Shown here piece by piece: positions 1 through 5,018 of a stretch of 5,018 bases of DNA (positions are counted from its first letter, which is position 1; every line of letters begins with the position of its first letter). The notes below the pieces were generated by a model, which did no database searches, was not told the origin of the DNA, and saw only the letters and a list, made by a program, of their open reading frames with translations. A program made the position numbers and the translations under genes. The stretch spans positions 1-5,018 of the forward strand of contig WFTN01000497.1 of the NCBI GenBank assembly GCA_015485455.1, in the 5' to 3' direction. The DNA is from Planctomycetota bacterium (GTDB lineage: Bacteria; Planctomycetota; GCA-002687715; DRQF01).

Positions 1-1703
1 CACCTGCTGACCGAGCGCAAGATGCCTTCGCCAAAGCTCTGAGAAAAGAAGCGATCGTTTCTCGCCCGTTCTTGTCTGAGTATGCCAGTCAATTCGTCGG
101 CAAATCAGAACGATCGGTGGCGACGATGTTCGTTTCTGCGCCCATTATCGATGACAGACAAGAGCTGATCGCTGTCTTGGGCCTACGTCTAGACCCGAAA
201 GGTCGGTTAGCCCGTGTTCTGCAAGGCGCTCGTGTGGGGGAGACGGGAGAAGCCTATTTGGTTGACCTGGATGGAAATCTATTGACGCCGAGTCGCTTTG
301 AGAGTGAGTTGGTTTCCTTTGGTATGTTGAAACCTGGGACGAGCAGTGTTTTGGGGATCAAGATTCAGGAACCTGGGTGTGAACTTCTCGATGGGGAAAT
401 CTTTGACCCGACGACATCGAAGGAGCCTACAGCATTGGTACGTGGACTTCGATTGGGCGCTCAAGACGCCCAGTTCCGACTTGGTTTGAATGTGCATGGC
501 TACGGGGATTATCGGGGAACAAAAGTGGTCGGAGCCTGGAGTTGGCTCGAGAAGTATGGGATGGGTTTGGCTGTGGAGGCCGACCATATTGAAGCGTTTG
601 AGGCCTTGCGATTCGTCCGCTGGGTACTCTTGGGGGCGGCAGTTCTCCTGGTCTTAAGTTTGTCTGCTGTTTCCTTTGGTTCCGTATTTTTTGCCCGTTT
701 GCGGCGGAAGATGGAGAGAACGAGACAATTGGGGCAATACACCTTGGAGCGAAAAATTGGGGCCGGAGGCATGGGGCAGATCTATCTGGCACGTCATGCT
801 TTGTTGAAGAGGCCAACTGCTCTCAAAGTGATGGAATCATCGACCACTTCCAAGGAAGATCGAATGCGCTTCGAAAAAGAAGTGCAGTTGACCAGCCAAT
901 TGTCCCATCCCAATACCATTTCGATTTACGATTACGGTCATACACCCGATGGCGTGTTCTACTATGTTATGGAACATCTCGAAGGTCTTGACTTGCAAAC
1001 TTTGGTGAACGACTTTGGTGCCTGCCCTCCTGGCCGCGTGGTTCGCATTCTCGATCAAATTTGCGCATCTTTGGAAGAGGCTCATGAACAAGGGCTAATT
1101 CATCGCGATGTGAAGCCTGCCAATATTTTTCTTTGCGAACGGGGGGGCATGCCGGATGTGGTCAAGGTTCTCGATTTCGGCTTGGTGAAGGAAATGTCCG
1201 AAGGGAGTGTGGCATTTACTAAGAATGAACTGCTCTCCGGGACTCCGGGATATTTGGCACCCGAGGTGATTCGCCAGCCCAAGAGCGCAGATGTCCAGAG
1301 TGATCTCTATTGTGTTGCTGCCATTGGCTATTTTCTACTCACAGGAAAACCCGTGTTCTCTGGCGAAACAGTCATGGTAGTCTTAGATCAACACTTGCAT
1401 GCTCAACCGCAAAAGCCTAGCGAAGTATTGAAGAGCGCGATCCCTCTAGCCTTAGAAGATCTCTTGATGCAATGCTTGTCAAAGAATCCGAATGACCGTG
1501 TTCAAAGTGCGACAGATTTTCGCACGCGACTGAAACATTCAGGTATTACTTGGCATGAGCGTCTGGCCCATGCATGGTGGAACGTGAATCGTTCGACCAT
1601 CGTGAGCAAACGTAGTGAATCGTTGAAGTCGAGCGCGCGAGAAAGCGAAGGTGCTCTGATCACCTTAGAAATTAATGAAAGAAGTTGGCATCAAACGATG
1701 TGA
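1..1703 (+). CDS. Cache-sensor transmembrane serine/threonine protein kinase (5' partial)
   Basis: Membrane receptor kinase predicted to sense an extracytoplasmic ligand and phosphorylate Ser/Thr on cytoplasmic proteins. The frame is open to the window edge (first full codon at 3), so the start is missing. The TTG at 72 and ATG at 126 lie inside the sensor domain and are not credible starts. Positions 3-620 encode the end of a double-Cache-type sensor, with a VSAPI..D...IAVLGLRLDP segment, a GETGEAYLVD strand, and WLEKYGMGLAVEAD near the membrane. A single hydrophobic helix (about 621-692) is followed by a basic RLRRK stop-transfer stretch. The Hanks-type kinase domain spans about 738-1540 and looks complete: glycine loop GAGGMGQIY (759-785), ATP-binding Lys in ALKVM (825-827), HRDVKPAN with catalytic Asp (1107-1109), DFG (1173-1181), and GTPGYLAPE ending at 1265. 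A basic tail of about 50 residues of unknown role follows. Family assignment is firm; ligand and targets are unknown. No PASTA repeats are visible. Confidence 0.93.
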   Translation, partial: PADRAQDAFAKALRKEAIVSRPFLSEYASQFVGKSERSVATMFVSAPIIDDRQELIAVLGLRLDPKGRLARVLQGARVGETGEAYLVDLDGNLLTPSRFESELVSFGMLKPGTSSVLGIKIQEPGCELLDGEIFDPTTSKEPTALVRGLRLGAQDAQFRLGLNVHGYGDYRGTKVVGAWSWLEKYGMGLAVEADHIEAFEALRFVRWVLLGAAVLLVLSLSAVSFGSVFFARLRRKMERTRQLGQYTLERKIGAGGMGQIYLARHALLKRPTALKVMESSTTSKEDRMRFEKEVQLTSQLSHPNTISIYDYGHTPDGVFYYVMEHLEGLDLQTLVNDFGACPPGRVVRILDQICASLEEAHEQGLIHRDVKPANIFLCERGGMPDVVKVLDFGLVKEMSEGSVAFTKNELLSGTPGYLAPEVIRQPKSADVQSDLYCVAAIGYFLLTGKPVFSGETVMVVLDQHLHAQPQKPSEVLKSAIPLALEDLLMQCLSKNPNDRVQSATDFRTRLKHSGITWHERLAHAWWNVNRSTIVSKRSESLKSSARESEGALITLEINERSWHQTM

Positions 1704-1713
1704 TGTGAATAGT
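1685..1713 (+). promoter_or_regulatory. possible weak sigma70-type promoter before the RNA methyltransferase gene
   Basis: TTGGCA at 1685-1690 matches the -35 consensus at five of six bases. After a 17-base spacer, AATAGT at 1708-1713 matches the -10 consensus at four of six. It overlaps the kinase stop codon and would give a short leader before the ATG at 1757. Such matches are common by chance, and the short gap with no terminator equally allows read-through from the kinase gene. Low confidence. Confidence 0.22.
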
Positions 1714-1756
1714 TCTTTCTCAAACCATCTCAATTTTCCCTTAAGGTTGAAAACTC

Positions 1757-3049
1757 ATGGCTCGTCGTCGGCGAAAGAAGAAAATTAGTTATGCAGACAT
1801 CTGTCTTCAGGCAGTTGTTGATCGAGGGGAAACTCTTCTCACAGCTCCATGCGAATTTGCTTCAAGCTGTGGGGGATGCAGTTGGCAGACTATGGCTTAT
1901 TCAAGCCAGCTGGAGTTTAAGAAGAACGCCATTGCCGATGCCTTTGCGCGGCAAGAGTTTCTTGATTTGCCAATCCCCGATCCAGTGGCCCCGGATCATC
2001 TATATGGATATCGCAATCATATGGAGTTTTCCTTCGCCGCCCGTAGGTGGCTGACGGACGAGGAGATTGCCACCGGGGAAGGATTCGACCGCAGCTTCGC
2101 TCTTGGACTTCATGCCCCAGGGGGATTTGGTCGGGTTTTGGATTTACAGACGTGCCACTTGCAAGATGATGAACTCAATCGTGTCTTGACCAGTTGTCGT
2201 GCTTTTATCCGAGGCCATGAGCTTCAGCCCTATGACCATCGTAGCCATGAGGGGTTTTGGCGTTTCTTGATTTTGCGTGAAGCCAAAGCTTCGGGGGATA
2301 TTCTGGTACACATCGTAACAAGAGATCGTAGCGACGAAGTTATGGCGGCTTTTTCTGATCATCTTAAGGCTCAGTGCCCGTCCGTCGTTACTGTGACCAA
2401 TGGTGTGACGGATTCTGTTGCTGATACCAGTGTTGGGGCGAAAATTACTTGTGACTACGGTCCTGGAACGATAGTGGAAGAGGTGGGAGGGCTCAAATTT
2501 GAAGTGTCTTCCGCTTCCTTCTTTCAACCTAACACAGAAACCGCTGCTATTATTTTCAAGCAAGTTGCAGAACTTGCTGGTGATGTCAAGAACAAGAAAG
2601 TCTTGGATTTGTTCTGTGGCACAGGAACGTTGGCTTTAGTCATGGCGAAACAGGGGGCAGATGTTTTGGGCCTTGAGGTTGTTCCTGAGGCCGTGGCCTG
2701 TGCCCAAAGAAACGCTGCCCTCAATGAAATTGAGAATGTCTCCTTCGAGGTCTGTGACTTGATGAAAGGTCTGCCGGAGTCGATTGGCGAAATAGATCTG
2801 GTTGTCACTGATCCTCCCCGAGCGGGCATGCACAAGAAGACGATGAAGCAGTTGATGGCCTTGTCCCCAGAGAGAATCGTTTCGGTCGGTTGCAATCCAA
2901 AGACACAGGCGGAGAATTTACGCGCGTTGTGCTCCCAAGGAGGCTATCGCATCGAACGGATGTTGGCAGTCGACCAGTTCCCCCAGACTCCTCATGTCGA
3001 GAATTTGGCCCTCTTGGTTAAGTCAGAATCCACAGGGACTGAGGACTAA
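1757..3049 (+). CDS. RlmD/TrmA-family RNA (uracil-5-)-methyltransferase, TRAM-less
   Basis: S-adenosylmethionine-dependent cytoplasmic enzyme that methylates C5 of a uridine in RNA, most likely 23S rRNA as in RlmD, although a tRNA target is possible. A [4Fe-4S] cluster site of RumA type is present: CX5CX2C at C32, C38 and C41, with C133 in LQTCHLQ. Other family motifs are FFQPN (255-259), SAM-binding VLDLFCGTG (282-290), TDPPRAG (351-357), the catalytic nucleophile C379 in GCNP, and the general base E415 in PHVENLALL. All key residues are intact. The length of 430 residues is normal for the family, but the cluster begins at residue 32, leaving no room for the usual N-terminal TRAM RNA-binding domain; instead there is a basic MARRRRKKK start. 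An in-frame TGA at 1748-1750 rules out a longer protein. AAGG at 1743-1746 is the likely ribosome-binding site, with a rather long spacing of 10. It lies 53 bases after the kinase gene and converges with the hydrolase gene. Confidence 0.93.
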   Translation: MARRRRKKKISYADICLQAVVDRGETLLTAPCEFASSCGGCSWQTMAYSSQLEFKKNAIADAFARQEFLDLPIPDPVAPDHLYGYRNHMEFSFAARRWLTDEEIATGEGFDRSFALGLHAPGGFGRVLDLQTCHLQDDELNRVLTSCRAFIRGHELQPYDHRSHEGFWRFLILREAKASGDILVHIVTRDRSDEVMAAFSDHLKAQCPSVVTVTNGVTDSVADTSVGAKITCDYGPGTIVEEVGGLKFEVSSASFFQPNTETAAIIFKQVAELAGDVKNKKVLDLFCGTGTLALVMAKQGADVLGLEVVPEAVACAQRNAALNEIENVSFEVCDLMKGLPESIGEIDLVVTDPPRAGMHKKTMKQLMALSPERIVSVGCNPKTQAENLRALCSQGGYRIERMLAVDQFPQTPHVENLALLVKSESTGTED

Positions 3050-3091
3050 CCGTGTCATCCCCAAGTGCCTGTGACTTGACGCCATAGGAGA

Positions 3092-3934
3092 TTAGACGTG
3101 AAAAACCGTTGTCAGGTGGGTCAGTGTGCGGAGAGTCGCCGATTCAAAGGCTGGGGTTGGGCCATCGAAGGGGTGACGGCAATTCATCACGTGGTCAGCT
3201 TCGTCGACCAAGTAGATCTCGGCTTTTCCAGCACTTGCTTCTGACAGATCGAATACACTTTGGAGGGGGACTGAGGAATCGGATTTTCCGTGAATGAGTA
3301 GGACTTGGGCAGTAATCTCCTTCATCCTTGTCTTCAAGTCGAGGGCTGGCGGCAAAGGCGTTACGTCTTCATAGGCCTCGATGTTGAGCCACATGTCCTG
3401 CCCCGTACGCCCGTTCTTGAATTTCCAAGTTTTGTGCTCTTGGAAGGCCTCGTTGGCTTGGTCGGGAAAAGCCACCGTGGCGACGGAACACCAAGTTACG
3501 ACGGCCTGGATGTCTTGGGAGTGAGCCGCTGCCAAAAGGACAGCCGCCCCTCCACGACTGTGGCCCCATAGGCCGAATCGCTGAGTGTCGATGTCTTGAA
3601 ATGGGGATTCTGCACCAGAACGGACAAGTTGAATCATCGTTTGGACATCAGCGACCTCAAAACTGGTTCTATTTTGTGCAAACAACTCGAGCCTTGTGAA
3701 TTCATCTTGATCGTCATCTAGCCCAACGCCGTTGTGAGATGTGTTTATCCTTAAAGCGGCGATGCCAGCATTGGCGAAGCGCTCAGCCAAGAGTGGGAAG
3801 AAACCCCAGTCCTTGAAACCCTTAAACCCGTGTACCATGATCATCAATGGGTGGGGGCCCTCTCTCTTTGGTAGAGAAAGGCTCCAAGTAATTTCTTGCC
3901 CCTTGCTTCCTTGGGTTCGTCCGTGGTGCATCAT
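3092..3934 (-). CDS. alpha/beta hydrolase (dienelactone hydrolase / prolyl oligopeptidase-like)
   Basis: Probable cytoplasmic serine hydrolase acting on an ester, thioester or amide bond; the substrate is unknown. The 280 residues cover a single alpha/beta-hydrolase domain with no signal peptide or membrane segment. An oxyanion-hole motif HGFKGFKDWGFFP starts at residue 35. The nucleophile S126 sits in GHSRGG, the likely acid is D219 in IHGKSDSSVP, and the catalytic histidine is H248 in DEADH, so the triad is complete. The HGFKGF...SHNGVG...EFTRLELFAQN pattern marks a recognisable uncharacterised subgroup annotated only as alpha/beta hydrolase. The start codon at 3934-3932 overlaps the upstream dioxygenase stop as ATGA, and no Shine-Dalgarno sequence is visible before it, which suggests translational coupling. 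A second ATG follows immediately, so the exact start could differ by one residue. The TAA stop lies 42 bases from the convergent methyltransferase stop. Confidence 0.9.
   Translation of the reverse strand: MMHHGRTQGSKGQEITWSLSLPKREGPHPLMIMVHGFKGFKDWGFFPLLAERFANAGIAALRINTSHNGVGLDDDQDEFTRLELFAQNRTSFEVADVQTMIQLVRSGAESPFQDIDTQRFGLWGHSRGGAAVLLAAAHSQDIQAVVTWCSVATVAFPDQANEAFQEHKTWKFKNGRTGQDMWLNIEAYEDVTPLPPALDLKTRMKEITAQVLLIHGKSDSSVPLQSVFDLSEASAGKAEIYLVDEADHVMNCRHPFDGPTPAFESATLRTLTHLTTVFHV
3931..3934 (-). promoter_or_regulatory. ATGA stop-start overlap coupling dioxygenase and hydrolase
   Basis: On the minus strand the dioxygenase TGA (3933-3931) and the hydrolase ATG (3934-3932) share bases in the sequence ATGA. 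The bases just upstream (CGCCTCGCTCCC) contain no purine-rich Shine-Dalgarno sequence, so ribosomes probably reinitiate after finishing the dioxygenase. Confidence 0.8.
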
Positions 3935-4491
3935 GGGAGCGAGGCGTGAAATGCTAAGTCGATGTCAGAACAGTCTCCTGTTTCCGGACAATAGGTGCGG
4001 CACTTCTTAGCTGAATCACCGTAGGTGTGAATGGTGATGGAAGGTTCGGGAGTTTCATTCTTCATAATGTGAAGGTTCCTGAGGCGCGGGGGCTTGACTC
4101 CGACAACGCCTCCAGCATCAAGAGTGGCTTCGCCGCAAATCTCTAAAGCAGCCCCGGAGGACTTGGGTTCAGCGAAATTGACCACCGACATGGCATTCTT
4201 GTAGATACCCACAACACCCCAAGTTTGGTGGTCGTGGGGGAGGGTCTCCGCCCCAGCACGCCAGACGAGGGCCATCACAACAAAACGTCCCTCTGGATCA
4301 GCATAGAGCAGGTTTCTTGAGTAGTCTGCACCTTCTCTCTCCTCGAGGAAGGACTCCGGGATGAGGTTCTTGTTGCGGAGAAGCTTCTCCTTCCAAGGCA
4401 TGAGTTCAGCAACTATGTCTTGGGGTGATGAATCTCTTTCAACGAGGGAGGTCACTTGGGCTACGTACTCGCTCAAACTACAGGACACCAT
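3931..4491 (-). CDS. cysteine dioxygenase-family thiol dioxygenase (cupin)
   Basis: Predicted non-heme Fe(II) enzyme that adds O2 to a thiol to give a sulfinate; cysteine and 3-mercaptopropionate are the known substrates of the family. The 186-residue length fits bacterial members. Aligned by motif with mammalian CDO, the iron ligands are H86 and H88 (LPHDHQTWG) and H141 (RNLHIMKN). R59 in YSRNLLY corresponds to the substrate-carboxylate arginine, and H155 and Y157 (IHTYG) to the active-site His and Tyr. The serine of the Ser-His-Tyr triad is replaced by T153. The cysteine that crosslinks to Tyr in mammalian CDO is absent (valine at that place), as is usual in bacteria. Three cysteines (C164, C168, C174) lie near the C-terminus. 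The start is supported by GAAGGG eight bases upstream (4505-4500). It is the first gene of a coupled pair with the hydrolase. The family is secure; Arg59 hints at a CDO-like rather than Gln-type substrate preference, but this is inference. Confidence 0.87.
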   Translation of the reverse strand: MVSCSLSEYVAQVTSLVERDSSPQDIVAELMPWKEKLLRNKNLIPESFLEEREGADYSRNLLYADPEGRFVVMALVWRAGAETLPHDHQTWGVVGIYKNAMSVVNFAEPKSSGAALEICGEATLDAGGVVGVKPPRLRNLHIMKNETPEPSITIHTYGDSAKKCRTYCPETGDCSDIDLAFHASLP

Positions 4492-4499
4492 GGAGAAAA

Positions 4500-4505
4500 C
4501 CCTTC
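4500..4505 (-). promoter_or_regulatory. Shine-Dalgarno sequence of the thiol dioxygenase gene
   Basis: GAAGGG on the minus strand, with an 8-base spacer (TTTTCTCC) to the ATG at 4491-4489. This fixes the start of the dioxygenase and contrasts with the missing site before the downstream hydrolase. Confidence 0.7.
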
Positions 4506-4533
4506 ATTCAATTCAAGATACGGAACTGGGAGG

Positions 4534-4562
4534 ATGATAGCGTTCTTTGAACTGAATGGGAA
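4534..4562 (-). promoter_or_regulatory. candidate sigma70-type promoter of the dioxygenase-hydrolase unit
   Basis: On the minus strand TTCCCA (4562-4557) matches the -35 consensus at four of six bases. It is followed by a 17-base spacer and TATCAT (4539-4534), which matches the -10 consensus at five of six. A transcript would start near 4527 and give a leader of about 35 bases before the ATG at 4491. Its place between the candidate BtpA terminator and the dioxygenase start is sensible. Sigma preference in this organism is unknown. Confidence 0.38.
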
Positions 4563-4571
4563 GCAAAAGGC

Positions 4572-4627
4572 GGAGACCTCGGACGATTGCCGCCGGAAGG
4601 GGACGCCGTCCGTTCGTCCGAGGCTCC
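4572..4627 (-). terminator. long G+C-rich inverted repeat, candidate terminator of the BtpA-family gene
   Basis: GGAGCCTCGGACGA (minus strand, 4627-4614) pairs perfectly with TCGTCCGAGG plus CTCC (4586-4572), interrupted only by one unpaired base at 4576. This gives 14 base pairs around a 27-base loop, which can itself form a small GGAC/GTCC hairpin. Just after the stem on the minus strand comes GCCTTTTGC, a short T run. It lies about 90 bases after the BtpA-family stop and ends just before the candidate dioxygenase promoter. The T run is weak and the loop large, so it could instead be an mRNA-stabilising or protein-binding structure. Confidence 0.45.
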
Positions 4628-4717
4628 AACCTCTAAGACGTCATTTCATCGTTGGACGGACCACAATTTTTGGGGCTTTTTCTGCAACTGTTTGCCAGGG
4701 GATGGCACCCTTGCCCC

Positions 4718-5018
4718 TCAATCTTGGATGCAGGTGTTGAATACCTCCATGAACTTTCCCAAGCGCCGTGGGTCGATGGGGTTTTCAACATAACCTTCTT
4801 CCTTGAAAGTGGATCCAACGATGGCGCCGTCGCAGACCGACAGGACGTCTGCCAATGATTCGCAGGTGACTCCACTGCCAGCGAGAACCGGGGTTTGGGG
4901 GCAGGCCATTTTGGTCTGGCGCAGTTCGTCCACGTTGGTAGCGCTTCCGGTGGCGGAGCCGGAGATGATGATGGCATCAGCCATGGCTCGTTGGGAGCAA
5001 GACTTGGCCATATCTGCG
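4718..5018 (-). CDS. BtpA/SgcQ-family TIM-barrel protein, C-terminal part
   Basis: The C-terminal 99 or so residues of a BtpA-family protein; the reading frame runs off the window at 5018, so the N-terminal portion and start are missing. The ATG at 5011 is preceded by open in-frame codons and is internal. Visible family motifs, in barrel order, are MADAIIISGSATG, a PVLAGSGVT strand, and DGAIVGSTFKEEG followed by NPIDPRRL near the end. The last resembles the phosphate-binding end of a (beta/alpha)8 barrel. The family includes cyanobacterial BtpA, needed for photosystem I accumulation, and enterobacterial SgcQ, from a putative sugar operon. In non-photosynthetic bacteria the role is unknown, and a phosphosugar- or nucleotide-binding enzyme is only a guess. 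It is separated by 226 bases from the dioxygenase gene on the same strand, so it is probably transcribed separately. Confidence 0.85.
   Translation of the reverse strand, partial: ADMAKSCSQRAMADAIIISGSATGSATNVDELRQTKMACPQTPVLAGSGVTCESLADVLSVCDGAIVGSTFKEEGYVENPIDPRRLGKFMEVFNTCIQD

Larger units (their letters stand above)
4492..4717. other. intergenic region between the BtpA-family and thiol dioxygenase genes
   Basis: The 226-base non-coding gap contains the inverted repeat at 4572-4627, the candidate promoter at 4534-4562 and the Shine-Dalgarno sequence at 4500-4505. The part next to the BtpA stop (4628-4717) shows no further gene or convincing signal. Several CGTCCG/CGGACG hexamers cluster between about 4580 and 4661, mostly because of the inverted repeat. 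Confidence 0.6.

Noticed and set aside
72..74. TTG as the start of the kinase gene
   Set aside because: The frame is open for 23 codons upstream to the window edge and the translation is consistent with continued sensor domain, so the gene is 5' truncated by the window.
427..816. Minus-strand open frame of 129 codons opposite the kinase gene
   Set aside because: Lies wholly over a clearly conserved kinase and sensor coding region; its Pro/Arg/Ser-rich translation has no domain character and is an antisense shadow.
2144..2895. Minus-strand open frames of 139 and 123 codons opposite the methyltransferase gene
   Set aside because: Antisense to conserved methyltransferase motifs, overlapping each other, with no recognisable protein features.
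3062..3078. CAAGT...ACTTG hairpin in the 42-base gap between the convergent methyltransferase and hydrolase genes
   Set aside because: Only five base pairs, low stability, and no T run on either strand; not enough to call a bidirectional terminator.
4456..4793. Plus-strand open frames crossing the intergenic region (94 and 68 codons)
   Set aside because: They overlap the start of the dioxygenase and the end of the BtpA-family gene, include the inverted repeat, and have no protein-like motifs or ribosome-binding site.
4633..4977. Minus-strand open frame of 114 codons within the BtpA-family region
   Set aside because: Out of frame with the conserved barrel motifs; the Pro/Ser-rich translation is a shadow frame.
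1..5018. CRISPR array, transposon ends, prophage or toxin-antitoxin genes
   Set aside because: No regularly spaced repeats, transposase motifs, phage genes or small toxin-antitoxin pairs were seen on either strand.

Overview
The window looks like ordinary chromosomal DNA from a Gram-negative-type bacterium of intermediate G+C. It holds five protein genes, two of them cut by the window edges, and no RNA genes, CRISPR arrays, insertion sequences or phage genes that I can see. Phylum cannot be fixed from the sequence. A receptor-type serine/threonine kinase with an N-terminal Cache sensor, a BtpA/SgcQ-family barrel protein and an HGFKGF-type alpha/beta hydrolase would fit lineages rich in eukaryote-like kinases, such as Planctomycetota, Myxococcota and other former Deltaproteobacteria. 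That placement is inference.

Layout: positions 1-1703 (+) carry the 3' part of a transmembrane kinase gene whose start lies before the window. After a 53-base gap, 1757-3049 (+) encodes an RlmD/TrmA-family RNA 5-methyluridine methyltransferase that lacks the usual N-terminal TRAM domain. The remaining genes run on the minus strand and converge on it, separated by 42 bases: the C-terminal part of a BtpA/SgcQ-family protein (4718-5018, start beyond the window), a cysteine-dioxygenase-family thiol dioxygenase (3931-4491), and an alpha/beta hydrolase (3092-3934). The dioxygenase stop and the hydrolase start overlap as ATGA, so these two are almost certainly one transcription and translation unit.

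The only sizeable non-coding stretch is 4492-4717. Read on the minus strand it holds a long G+C-rich inverted repeat followed by a short T run, which is a candidate terminator for the BtpA gene. A plausible sigma70-type promoter and a good Shine-Dalgarno sequence for the dioxygenase-hydrolase pair follow.

How the genes cooperate: the plus-strand pair (signalling kinase, rRNA/tRNA modification) shows no obvious functional link. The minus-strand pair suggests a small catabolic unit in which the hydrolase may release or process a compound connected with the thiol dioxygenase, but the substrate cannot be read from the sequence. I found no convincing evidence of a wholly new system. The most unusual points are the TRAM-less methyltransferase, the receptor-like kinase topology, a Ser-to-Thr change in the dioxygenase active-site triad, and the coupled dioxygenase-hydrolase unit.
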